Source: JBDROU01 sp043809745 [NCBI: bacterium] (lineage in GTDB: Bacteria; Elusimicrobiota; JBDRMW01). From it: a DNA stretch of 38,568 nucleotides. Made by a program: the position numbers and the translations under genes. Every line of letters starts with the position of its first letter. Position 1 is the first letter of the stretch. The DNA lies in contig JBDROU010000011.1 of the NCBI GenBank assembly GCA_043809745.1, forward strand, positions 1-38,568, given 5' to 3'. Shown piece after piece: positions 23,070 through 35,800 of the stretch. The notes below the pieces were generated by a model. That model was not told the origin of the DNA, made no database searches, and worked only from the letters and a program-made list of their open reading frames with translations.

Positions 23070-26000
23070 TTATTGTTTCCATGTCAGCGTGTCTTTAAGT
23101 TGTATTTCTAATTCTTTTATCTTTAAATCTATCAATTTATGAGCATCATTGTTATCTATATATTTTCTTAAAATGGTATAGATACTAAGTGCCTGTTTAA
23201 CATTCTTCTTATCTTCCATTAATACAGCCAGCTCAACTAATCCCTTTATAAAATATGGATCTTGACCGGTTTTTAATTTCATAAGCGAACGGAATGTTTT
23301 TATTGCTTCTTCTTCTTTCCCCATTTTAAGATAACTAATACCAATCCGGTAAATAATTTCTGCCTTTGATATTTTTTTCACCGGCTTTACTCGATTAAAC
23401 ATTTCAACAGCCCTTTCGAATGTTCCTTCATCCTGATAAATACGGGCAAGCTGATATTTTATGGTATTCCCCTCATCAGAATCCGCATAAAGACGGATAA
23501 ACTCTTTCGATGCATTTATCGCGTTTGCTATATCATTGATCCGACAATATCCTACTGCAAGATTCATCATGGAATTCTTTTTTACTTCTTCGGATATCCC
23601 GTTTGAAAGAATATATTTATATAATACTATACTCGCCGGTATCCGTCCCAACCTGAAATACGCATTAGCCATCCTGAACCGAGCTGCCCCTGCAAGGACA
23701 TCGCTTGGATAACTGTCAATAAGACGCCGATAGTACAATACAGAAACTTCCAGTTTCATCTGCCAATACATACTTTCTGCTAAATAAAATAATGCCTGAT
23801 AAGCCGATGTGCAATGCGGATATTCGGTTATTACTTTATGAAACCGCTTTTCCGCTTCTGCATAATTATTTGAGTCATAATATTTAGCGCCTATCTGCCA
23901 GTATACTTCCCCGATAAGCCTCCTGTTAGGATATTGTTTCGAGAATTCATCCAGTAATTGTTCGCCATTTTCCTCATTAAGGCCTATCTGATAATAGGCA
24001 ATACTTAATTCGTTCTCAATTCTATCTATTTTTGCCTGAATTGTCGTCTCAGCGAGCAGATTCTGGTACATCAGTATGGCATCTGAATACATGCGCTGAT
24101 TGTAGGATGCCTTCGCTGACTGCATTTTGCAGATGTAATCAAGCTCGGAATCCGGGTATATGCTGCTCACCGTTTTCGAAACTCTTATTACATCCTCATA
24201 AATATTTGCAGCGAATGCAATGCTTCCCGCATTAGCTAAAGCTTCCCTTGATAATTCCATCTCAGGAAATATATGAGCCATGTTTATCCACTCCGTTATC
24301 GCATTCGTATACTGCCCTTTGTATGCTAAAGTTTCTCCTTTGTAAAAATATGCTTGAACAGATCCTTTTGAATCAGGAAATGCTTCAATTATCAAGCTAT
24401 AATACCGCTCGGCTTCATTATATTTCTTCATCTTATAACTAAGATGTCCCAGTCCCATCCATAAATTCTGCATAATTTCTTTCGGACATGGGTAATTTGT
24501 ATCGTTTTCTATTCTTCTTAAATTTTGCAATGCCCGTTCATATCGTCCGTCTTGTGATAAACAATCAGCATGCCTTATTTCAGCGGATACCCTTAATCGT
24601 GGCTCTTCAGATTGTGTTGCAATTTCTAAAAATAACTCTTCAGCATCATGATAGTGACCTTCTCTGAAAAACTGGTCAGCAGCCATATAAAGGGATATAT
24701 ATCTTTCCCATGAAGCTTCTTGTGTTTTTTTCTGTACAAGACTTCTCACCCTTGCGGGTGATCCTGAAAGGCTCATTAATACTATGTTCCGGTTAATATT
24801 CCCGGCGTCGCTTACTTTTTCTAGCGCTTCATTATAATATATTTGCGCTTTTTCTTTATCTCCTTTTAAGAATGTTACAAGCCCCTGCAATGTTATAAAG
24901 CGTGCATGTTTATCTTTCCCAGCTAATTTGCCGCATTTTTTATCAAGTTTGTCTATATCATTTAAAGCATAATATATAAGACATACACGATAATGTGCGT
25001 CATTGCTCAATTCTATATCTTTCGCATCCCGCGCAACAGCTTCAAACAGGAGTATCGCTTCATCAGGCTTCCCGCAAAAATAAGCTGATTCCGCTTTCAT
25101 ATATGCTGCTTTAAATGATAAATCAGCATTCCCGGCATGCTCAGCAACATAAGTAAATCCTTTATAAGCTTTTTCATACTGTCCTTGCAATATCTGCGCC
25201 GATGCTATCAAATACCTGCAATACATATTATTTTCGTGTTCGGGATAATCAGCAATAAATGATTCGAATTCTTCATTCGCTTCAGTATATTCTCCTGATT
25301 CATACAAAATCTCAGCCAGCACAACTCTCCTTTTTATTTGTCTTGGTGAATGCGGAAACCGCTCGCTATGATCACGTATTTCGGCAAGTGCCAGTGCAAG
25401 TTTACCACATTTTTCGTATATCTTAATCCTTATCCAGAGAGCATCGTCACTTTCTAAACCATCTATAACGGATAACGCGTTATCCGTATCCCCTCTTGCC
25501 AAATAGATCTTTGCCCGTAATACTCTTATACGCTCATCATTTCCTGCTTCAGGGCAAAGCTTTTCTAGCTTAGAAACGTACCTCTCGGCCTGTTTGATGT
25601 TCTCCGTATACAGTGCGGCATCCGCCATGCCTGCTAATGATTCTGCTGCAAAAACATTATTTTCAGACAGTTGGTAAATTTGCTCAAAAATAGCAAAACT
25701 TTTTTCGCTTCTTCCGTCTTCAAATGCTTTAACTGCCTCTTTCATTCTTTCAATTATCCGTATCTGTTTCTGATCTTCTTTTATGTGCTTCTCATAATCT
25801 TTTGCGCACGTTAAAAACTGTTCTTTGGGAATACAACTTATTTTTGCAAAATCCCTTGGGAACTTTATATTAAGTCCGAACCGATGTGATGAGCCCAATG
25901 ATAAATCTTTCTCTAGCATATTATGATATGCATACGCATAATTTAGACTGATATCCTTAAAGCGTATCCCCAGTCCGCCTGTTAATTCGTTTTCATTCAT

Positions 26001-26834
26001 ACCCGCACGGAATGAAAGAAGATCCAAAGCCGAATATTCCAGTCCGTAATGCATTTTTAATGACCGCTTTTCGTTTTTGTTAATGTCAATAACAGCGGTA
26101 AGTTTCTTCTGCAATATTTCATACGCAATTCCTGTTTTTATTTCCAAAGGGAACGTATCCGCTTTTTCCTTCAGTTTTATTTTTGGTTTAATAATATTGA
26201 GAACACTCATTCCCAGCGAAAGTTTATCATCAATATAGGTTAACCCTATTATTGGTTTATATAAAATTCCGCAGTCTGCACCCATTCCGGTATTAGAATA
26301 ACCATCAATTATTTGCTGGGCTATTTTAATATTAGCTCCTGTGTAAAAGAACGGATAAACCTCTTTACCATAGGATACCATCACAGTAGTCTCCATGTCA
26401 GAGGCATTTCCTATATCATTGTTGAACTGATCGGTTTTCTTAAAATTTGTAGATGTTAGATTAACAGCAGAAATACCTATTACATGCGGTCTTGTTCTTT
26501 GGTTAAAATGAAGCGGATATACAACGGATAAATAACTGTAACTGGTATCTTCCCATAAAAATGAATATAATGACCCGATTTCCATTGAACGTATCTGTCC
26601 AAGCCCTGCAGGGTTCCAATAAGGCGCTGACGCATCGTCAGCTAATCCGGTATATGTACGCCCCATACCAAGAGCTCGCACACCAGTCCCCCAGCTTAAA
26701 TACGCGCCTGCTTGGCCGCCGTCCTCTTTTGCGGCTAAGTGTGGCGCAGAAAACAGTAAGAACAACTGTATAAGCAAAACCCATATACAAGTTGTATAAA
26801 AATCAAGTGTTTTTTGATGTGTAATATTTTTCAT
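23070..26834 (-). CDS. PorV-like outer-membrane barrel fused to a long TPR array
   Basis: 1254 aa. A signal peptide (about 1-35) precedes a PorV/PorQ (UPF0164)-type beta-barrel of roughly 300 residues, opening with the hallmark GVRALGMGRTYTGLADDAS and YWNPAGLG (51-79) and ending near 'SSHRFGLNIKFPRDF' (~335). From about 360 to the end there is a continuous run of TPR/Sel1-like helical pairs (for example YDSNNYAEAEKRFHKVI and YLKMGKEEEAIKTFRSL). In type IX secretion, PorV binds the C-terminal sorting domains of cargo. Here the gene lies 2 bp after a giant protease carrying such a domain, with no Shine-Dalgarno, so translational reinitiation is likely. The TPR array probably sits in the periplasm as an assembly scaffold. 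Standard PorV proteins lack this fusion. Confidence 0.9.
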   Translation of the reverse strand: MKNITHQKTLDFYTTCIWVLLIQLFLLFSAPHLAAKEDGGQAGAYLSWGTGVRALGMGRTYTGLADDASAPYWNPAGLGQIRSMEIGSLYSFLWEDTSYSYLSVVYPLHFNQRTRPHVIGISAVNLTSTNFKKTDQFNNDIGNASDMETTVMVSYGKEVYPFFYTGANIKIAQQIIDGYSNTGMGADCGILYKPIIGLTYIDDKLSLGMSVLNIIKPKIKLKEKADTFPLEIKTGIAYEILQKKLTAVIDINKNEKRSLKMHYGLEYSALDLLSFRAGMNENELTGGLGIRFKDISLNYAYAYHNMLEKDLSLGSSHRFGLNIKFPRDFAKISCIPKEQFLTCAKDYEKHIKEDQKQIRIIERMKEAVKAFEDGRSEKSFAIFEQIYQLSENNVFAAESLAGMADAALYTENIKQAERYVSKLEKLCPEAGNDERIRVLRAKIYLARGDTDNALSVIDGLESDDALWIRIKIYEKCGKLALALAEIRDHSERFPHSPRQIKRRVVLAEILYESGEYTEANEEFESFIADYPEHENNMYCRYLIASAQILQGQYEKAYKGFTYVAEHAGNADLSFKAAYMKAESAYFCGKPDEAILLFEAVARDAKDIELSNDAHYRVCLIYYALNDIDKLDKKCGKLAGKDKHARFITLQGLVTFLKGDKEKAQIYYNEALEKVSDAGNINRNIVLMSLSGSPARVRSLVQKKTQEASWERYISLYMAADQFFREGHYHDAEELFLEIATQSEEPRLRVSAEIRHADCLSQDGRYERALQNLRRIENDTNYPCPKEIMQNLWMGLGHLSYKMKKYNEAERYYSLIIEAFPDSKGSVQAYFYKGETLAYKGQYTNAITEWINMAHIFPEMELSREALANAGSIAFAANIYEDVIRVSKTVSSIYPDSELDYICKMQSAKASYNQRMYSDAILMYQNLLAETTIQAKIDRIENELSIAYYQIGLNEENGEQLLDEFSKQYPNRRLIGEVYWQIGAKYYDSNNYAEAEKRFHKVITEYPHCTSAYQALFYLAESMYWQMKLEVSVLYYRRLIDSYPSDVLAGAARFRMANAYFRLGRIPASIVLYKYILSNGISEEVKKNSMMNLAVGYCRINDIANAINASKEFIRLYADSDEGNTIKYQLARIYQDEGTFERAVEMFNRVKPVKKISKAEIIYRIGISYLKMGKEEEAIKTFRSLMKLKTGQDPYFIKGLVELAVLMEDKKNVKQALSIYTILRKYIDNNDAHKLIDLKIKELEIQLKDTLTWKQ

Positions 26835-26836
26835 AT

Positions 26837-29800
26837 CTATTTAACAACTAGTATCTTTCTTTTCCTGACTTTAGTCTCGCTGCCTGAATCCATTTTTACA
26901 ATGCATATATATCCGCCGTTAGCCACTAACTCTCCTTGTCCGTTCCTGCCATCCCAGACAATCTGGTTTTGAATACCGCCCTGTCCCTGTCCGGGAGCGC
27001 CTTTTGCAACGTCAATGCGTTTAACAAGATTTCCCAACAAATCATAGACAACTACTTTAACTTGCGCATCCTCTTTAAGATAATATTGAATCGTTGTATC
27101 GTTTCTTCCATATGCAGGGAATGGATTAGGAAAATTGGTTAAATCTTCCAAAGATTCTCCCGGGTTAGCAAATGACATCAGCGCATAACGTCCCAATCTG
27201 CTGATTGATGCGGACAATATCTTTTCTTCAGTGTTATCAACCGTTTCTTTTACCAACCCCCACATATTGATTTCTTCGTTAAACATAAATATCCTGAATG
27301 TTTTGGATTCTGGTATAATCGCAGATACACTGCCTGCTTTTTTGATATTTGCCAGCACAATACCATAGTTTATACGCAATTCAATATTTTTATTAAATTC
27401 ATTGCTTAAAGGGGTTCTTTGGTCATTAAAACCATGAATATAATAACTCTCATTGTTGAACATAGCATACGGCTTTACTACTTTACTGCTATTAAAACCG
27501 GTTTCTTTTTGTATGCGAAGCACACCGTTTTCACTTAAACTACCTGGGACTATAATAAGACCTACTTCATCCTGATTAACCTTTCCACCTGCAAGTTTGT
27601 TAATCATTACAGTAAATGAACTCTCGAACTTTCTGCATTGATTCCCGACAATATCCGTAACACCGTTTGCCAAACGCACCTCGTAATCCTGGCATAAAGC
27701 CAATGCTTCGGTAGATTTGAAATACAGTTTGAAATTTTCACTGTCGTATTGGTATGTTCCTGGAACAGTATAGCTCATATTAAACGGTTCTATTATAAAA
27801 ACGCTTGACCAATTGCTATCGATTGTTTTAATGTTTTCACTAAATGCAACTACTATTTCCTGTGCTTTGTCAGGGAACACTAGCTCATTATGAGCAGGAT
27901 TTAAACTCATGATTTTCGGGCAGGTTGCATCAACACTTACAGTGAATTGCTTTTCGCTTTCTCTGTTGCCGATATTATCTATCGCGCAGTATACTATTGT
28001 ATATTTCCCTTCCTCTAAAACAACAACCGGCTTTATATATCTGATCCATTCGCCTCCGTTAATACAGTATTCAACATGATCTAACCCGGATCCGTCCTCA
28101 ACAACCTCGAAAACAGTCTCGTTAGCCAGCGGAGCAATTATAGCTTCGCCAATGTTAAACACCGGTTTAGCCGAAATTACCGAAGTAATAGGCGCAATCG
28201 TATCAACAAACACCGAATATGTTTCTTCCCGGATATTACCTAAATTATCCTCGCATCTTGCATATATAACTCTGCTGCCTCCAGCAGGTATAGTAAAATA
28301 TGCAGCTTCTTCTACAAGCTCTGTATACTCTTCATTATCAACCCGGTATTCTGTTTTGTTTACTCCTGATCCATTATTATCGTTTGGAATAATCATAATT
28401 TCCGTAGCCGTACTTATCCACACAATTCCTTCTTCTAAATACTGAGGCCCATTAACTTTTATTTCAAAATCAGGAGGGGTGTTATCCAATTTTACAGATA
28501 TGGTTCTCGTATCCTCCGTATTTCCTACATTATCTACAGAATAAAACAAAATATCATATTCACCGTCAATTCCCGCAATGCTGAAGCTATCTTTACATAT
28601 GTTGAACGGTACTGAACTTGAACCATTTATACTGTAATTAATCTCCCGAACTTGAGAAGCGTACCCGTTTAACAGTGGATCTTGTGCAGATAGGCTAATT
28701 TTAGACTGGGAATTAAGAAAATATATCTGCGGTGTAGCAATTTGTATAGATTCATCAAAAATCAAATCCGTTTTAGGAACAGCCGAATCAACAACAACCA
28801 TAAAATCTTTGTCATCTTCTTGATTACCCAGCAGGTCAATACTATGGTATTTAATAGTATGTATACCGCCGGTATCAAATGCTATTGAACTGCTGTAAAT
28901 ATTCCATCCTTTTTCATCGATAGTTACTTCAATAAGGCTTATATCAATACTATTGTTTGCGGTAGTTATCGCGTATTTATAATCCAACGGGGCATAATCA
29001 TTTACCCCGTCATTATACAGTTTGCCGCTTGGTACCAGCACTGTTTTAGGGGAAGAATTATCAAGCAGTACTGTTAATACATGTGTTTCTTCCTGATGCC
29101 CGTAAACATCCGTGCTTCGGTACGATATGCTATGTTCCCCATCTTCTAAATTAAGCGTAAATGTTGATTCATATACCAGCCAATCTTCTTCATCAATCTT
29201 AAATTCGATTATTTTTACACCAATTCCTTCCCTATCATTTATTTCTGTATAATCATCAACAGCAGTCAATTTGAAATTAGTTATCGACCTTACTGTTATT
29301 AAGTCTCCTTCTCCATTAGGATCGCCTATGGTAATTAGAGTATGCGGAGGCAATGTGTCATGATTAACCTCAAAACTGGGAATTTCAGCAGAAGAAGTGT
29401 TGCCTCCTCCATCCACAGCTGTAACAACCAATTTCCATAACCCGTCATCAATCTCAAGCGGATCAATCTCCTGTCCATTTCGGACCGGTATTCTTTCGCC
29501 TGTATCATGATGAACGAACTCAGCAGTAATCGCAGGAGCCGGGTCTATATCACTAACGGTAAAACTCACAACAATATGATTTAACTCATAATGAATACTG
29601 TCAACCAGCGGAGATTCAATGTCTATTACAGGATTAACCGTATCATAGATAAACATACTTGTTGAAGAATATACGCTCCATTCAATACCATCATATGCCT
29701 GTGTGCGCCATGTATATACATTATCGGCAAGTGCATCTTGCACAGAAAGCGTATAACTAACACTGCCATCGTCATGTACCTCCCAACCAGGGTCAACCAC

Positions 29801-32800
29801 CCATCCCTGACCTTCCTTCTCTTGAATATAAGTGTGCAGAATATTACTGAACCCATCAGCACTTATCTCAAGCTTGTACAGAAGCTCATCTCCATCAAGA
29901 TCTTGAGCATGCATTAAAAATGTTGGGGTTGAAATTGCAATAAACTCCCGATCAGCCGGAGCAAAAAGCACAGGGGCTACCGGCTTTGCATTAAGCCTTC
30001 CAAAAGTCTTTATCCCGCTCCACTCCCCATAATTACCGGCATTATCCCTTGCTCTTACACGCCAGTATAAATCATCTATTGGCAGATTCCTGTCTGGTAT
30101 AACTTGATGGCTGTCTACATACACTGAATATTCAGGCGAATCAAATGATTCGAGATCATCCACCTGGATTTCATAATCACGAACGCCTGAAACATTATCC
30201 TCAACCTGCGTCCACTGAAAACATGGACGAGGATTTTCAATTTCGATATAGTTTTCAGGATATATCAACTGAGTTACTGGTGGAGGCACCGTGTCTATAG
30301 TAAATATTACTGACTGAGAAGCCTCACTCCAGAGCGCTCCGTCAAATGAATATGCGCGCAACGAATAAATACCATCTGATAGTTTCTCACTTTCAAGAAC
30401 GGTGTATGTACTTATCAGTGTACTATTATCGGATGTCCATCCTTCTTGAGTAATCGTCTGGTCAAATTCCCGAGTAATAGTGTTAAACTCATCTATGCTT
30501 ACTTCAATTTTGTATTGAAGTAACTTCTCTACTGTTTCGTCAGGTTTAACTGCGAACTGTTGGTTAGAAATATACTCCCCTTCTAAAGGGTATACTATAC
30601 GAGGAGCCGGAGGTGAAGTATGAACATATGTTACCTCAATTGTTGCCTGTTTTTCATCAGCAACATTACCTGCGTTATCGTGTGCATTTATAACATAAAA
30701 AAATGTATTTTCTTGAACATATTCACCCTCATTATTGGTACCATCCCAATAAACTTCATTGGGACCAAAGCTTTTTTGTAAATCTTCGCATAAGTTTCTT
30801 ACGAGATTTTTGGTTCCATCCACTATACTAATGCTTATCGATGAATCCTCGCTAAGTGTGTAAGAGATCTTAACCTGATCTCTGATCTTATCTCCATCCG
30901 GGGAGAATGGATCAGGATCATCCGAGAAAGCAATAATCTCAGGCTTTTTAAGATCCAATATTACTTGAAGAGGTTCGGAAAAATCGCTTGTTTTGCTAAC
31001 ACTATTAAACCATCTTATTGTAGTTGCTGTTATGTAATTATTTCCTTCAACCAAAGGCACATCCATACTAAAAATATTCCCAACTGTTTCGGTTTGACCA
31101 ATTGAGGCGCCATTCACATATAGCGCGACAGTAGACCCACCTTCTGATTCACCGCTTACAGTTACTTTCCTCTTATTCGAATATAACGTTCTCTCATTTA
31201 AGGTAGGAGGTTCTACGGTAGGAATAACCAAATAATATGAGAACCTTTCAACTGGGCTAGTAACTGTTACTATATCTTCAGGTGTATATTTGCCGTCACC
31301 GTTGGAATCATATGTTATCTTTACATCGAATGATTCTAAGCTTCCGTCATCCTCCATGTGATATATAGTTAACGTAGCAGGATCGATTCCCTCCAATTCT
31401 TCATAGAGAAATCGAACTGATAATGTTGCTAAACTCAGCGCATTCCCTTCATCATCCTTCCTAAATTCAATATCATGTGGTTGAAGTTTGCAAACAAAAC
31501 CAATTGGATGCGGCATAGAGGGATCAACCACGATATCAGTATTCTCAATTTTCATTGGGGTTATCGTAACATATGTATCATCTTCTAACGCATCTTTCGG
31601 GAAATCAAGCCAAGCTTTATTATAAGGAGCAGTCACATAGGTATTATCCGTCGAAGAATTGCCGTACCCGGGAACCAGCGTGCCTATTGTCATTTGCTTT
31701 ATAGTCTCATTTTGTCCGGAACCATCCAGAACTACTAGCCTAACTTCATATTCCCCATTAAGACTACTCACGTCCCAATAGGCCAATATGTTGCCATTTA
31801 ATACCGGTTCCTTTGTATATGGGGGTATGGTTTGCCATATAGTACCACTCTTTTTCTTATAGAATAGTGCATAACTCTTAAATCCACTAGCCAGTGTTGA
31901 AGTAGTACCCTTTAATGTGATAAACTCTCTCGAACATGCACCTGGAGCTATTCTAACCCGAAAATCATCATCAATTGCTATATCGTTCTGGTTTGAAAGT
32001 TTCGTTAAATCCCTTTCAACAGCAATATCATTGTTTACAGTACCGTCGGGATAATAGAGCCCTATATCCCAACTCAAACTGTTAATATTGACATGCGGAT
32101 TGTCTATTAAGCTACTATTACCTTCCCAAAATGAATATTTATTTTTTGTGTCTTCATCCGCCCACATTGCAATATCAGGATAACTCGATGAAAACGATAT
32201 CGGTAAAGAATGAACAGTAAAATTAAGCGGATTAGGATCATTATTAAAAACATTATCACTACTTACAATCATTCCATTTTTAAGTAACTGATCGCTGTTT
32301 GAACTCCAACCTTGAAAAACATTTGTTTCAGCTTTCAGTAAATAATATGGATACCCTGTTTGACTGTTAGTAATAGTTTTAGACACATTTAAACTATTTG
32401 TATGGTCAACCAAAGAATAAAATGGTGAGACTCTCTGTATTTGTGTATTGGCAGGTATCGGCAGAATCGCACCTAGATTATAGGATAATAGAGGATTTCC
32501 ATAGTAACAATCATTTGGAGTGGTGCTCCATTGGCTTGCATTATCGCTCTTAAGTATTTTTTCATCTTGCCATTTAAGGAATATTGTTACATCATCAATA
32601 ATTGGGGTTTTTGTTGTATCATATGTTGTAAGCTCTGCTTTCCAGCGGAGATATTTTCCCGGATTTGACTGAAGGGTCCCATCAGCTGCTACAGGCTGCC
32701 ATAATTCCCAGGCTACTGCATCATTGCTTGTACTTGTATAAAATTTAATAGTCGTTCCATCAGGGGATTGAACATTCACACTCAATTTCCCCGATAAAAA

Positions 32801-35800
32801 CCACCCCACATATTTTGGTTTTGAAATAATATCACCTGAAGCATAGAAAATCCAGCCTCCCTCCCAATATCCTGATGAAACCTCACCATATATATCTCCT
32901 TTATACCAACTTGATATACTATCATTCCAGCTCGTATTCTTTTGTGAGTAAACCACAATATTCACTTGTTTCGATATTTGTACTATTGGAGGAGCAAAAA
33001 CACCCGGACCACTAGGACCTCTAGGCAAATTTATAACATCAAAAGTTGTATAATCTACACATGTTTGATCTATATTTCTTCTTTCAACAGAATCAGAAGG
33101 CACCGGTATGTCCCATGTAACAACAAAACCATAACTTTCTGCAGTTCGTGGGCTAATTTCTTCACTGGCTTCAAAATGTTTCAAAAGCACCATTTCTAGT
33201 TTTTGTATCCATGTGTGTTCAGCTATCCACTCCTGGCCCAACTTGATACTACTCCCAATTTCAATTTTATCAATCGATGAAAAATCATCATCACTCCAGC
33301 TGCTCTGTGACCATACCTGCTCTCCTAGTGTATTTATGTGAGCCTCAAACTCTTGAGGAGGATAATAATTCCCCTGAGAATGGGCTTGCCATGTAAAATA
33401 TGAATTACCCTTGAGCACAGCTCCATCAACTGGGAATGCTATCTCTGCAGTTCCTCCTCCATGTCCGGATGAGGTAACCGCTATAGATAATGAAGCATTA
33501 CTTTCAGTAGCATTCTCGTCAGTACTAACCGCATGGAGCTTGCATTCATAAAGCCCCTCATTAGTAGGGATCCATCGGACAACCCTGTCAACTCCTCCTA
33601 CAGTAATGATGCTATCAATAAGTGTTTCAACCATCTGCGCGGATGAATCATATATACAAATGCTTACTCGTGCTTCTTTGGAACCCTTATAAGTAATATC
33701 TACCGTCTGTCCCGGACTAACTATTGAATTTGTAACATTAAATGCTATTATTTCTAGTGGTTTTGATAAGATGGGATCAACCACAATATTACGCTCAACC
33801 ACATCAACTCCAAGCCCATCGGTATCCATACAGGTCAATCGAATTCTATATGTTCCTTTATCCATATATTGATTTCTAAAATCTCTCCCATCCCAGATAA
33901 TAGGTTCTGCTTCAGTAATATTAAAATATGCCTGCTGATACACAATCGGGCCATATGCTGATTTTGAAATACCAGTTTTACATATTTCAAGGCTTATATC
34001 ACTTTTATTTTCTGATTGCTGTATCAGCTCATATACTATCCGCAGCCGGTCATTGCTAGATGTTATGGTGAACGTATCATTTACCTGTGGAGTTACAATC
34101 CTAATAACAGGAGAGCTGTTCTGTAATGAGTGATCAATCGTAACCTTGCGCCAGTCAAAACTTGAATTTCCTCCTTCATCCTCAACTGAGAGAAGTATTG
34201 TATAGACACCCCCGTTTTGTAACAATTGAGTATTCCAGTAAGCAAGTCTGGTATAATTAACCGCACGGTATGAGACATTCGAATAGGGGTAATCAGTATC
34301 ATCTGCTCTTTGATATGAAATAGGTACCGGCACAGGCTTCCATAGAATGGGATCTGGATTCAATGGATTATTTTCTGACATTGAAAAATCAATATTAGCT
34401 CCTTCCCGGTACCAGACTGTATACTGTTTGAAATCTTGTGAATTTTGTATTTTCGGATCAAGAGCAATCCCTTTTATTGTTACAACACCCTTTACATATT
34501 CTTCACCGCCATTACTTGGGAACATGATTTTGGCAGGGATCTGGTTTTTTATAACAGGCAGTGATGCGTCCGCGATATTCCCTACATCATCAACTGTTTT
34601 AATCCTAAAAACATATTGACCATCACTTACATAAGATCCATTCGTTTTTCCACTCCATAGAGCTGTTCCAGTTGTTTTATAAACACCGCTTTCATCTAGT
34701 ATCAATTGCTCTCTCCCGAGAGTATCATCAATTGATACACGAACGAGCGCTTTTTCAGTTAATGTATAATAGAGGGTAACGGTATCCCTGATACCATCCC
34801 CATTTCCTGATTCCCCGTCATCCGGTGTAAACATGAAATTGTCTACATAAAGAATTTCTGGTTCTGAAGGCGTCCGGTCAATTCCAAACACTCCCAAGAC
34901 AACAATAGCACTTCTGTTTTCTGCTAAATCCCGAGCGAATAACTCGATTGAATAATTGCCATCTGGTAAATAGTTTCCTTGGTCATCCTTCCCATCCCAG
35001 CTATAGACTATGGTTTGCAGACTACTAGTAACATCTACAAGCATATTTCTCAATAATACCACAACTTGTTCGGTATCATTGGTTGTAAACTTTATTTCAA
35101 CGTTCACTCTCTGATTAATATTATCCGATGTGCTAAAGGAAAAATCTATTTTCTCATCATTTGAAGAGAACGTATCTGGATTTGGGTGATCTGCGGGAAT
35201 AACAGTGAATTTATTCCCAATTAATTTAGGCGGCAGCGTATCAACTATTATATTTTCGGTATATTCAGCAAGATTCCCTGCGAAATCCGTTGCAGTAATT
35301 TTATAAGCATATGTTCCGTCCTTGACAACTGCTCCATTATTATATGTGTTGCTCCCAGTCCCATCCCATACAAAATTGTAGCTGCCCTGGTTAATCAACG
35401 AACTTGAGGACAAAGTATTTATGACAATACTATATTTATCTAATATTACTACAGTAAGTTTGCTAAGTTGTAATGGCAGATTATCAGTAATTGTACAATC
35501 TATCTGTGACTCAGTTATGCCGGGTGAAAAAATCCTTGGATTCGCGGAGGCAATTATTTCCGGAGGCTGTCTATCAATAATGAAGGGGTCAATATCCGGA
35601 CTAGTATTTGTTGCCTTTATAAAACCTTTTAATATCCATTCAATATCTGAAGTGTAATCGACATCCCAGCTCACGAGTTCTGTTGCAACCTCCGGACTCG
35701 AATCAAAATCACGATTGTCCAGTTGTATAATATGTACACCCGCATTTTGATCGGATGGATATTTAATTTCAAATTCTATTATTGTTGATGAATATCTACT

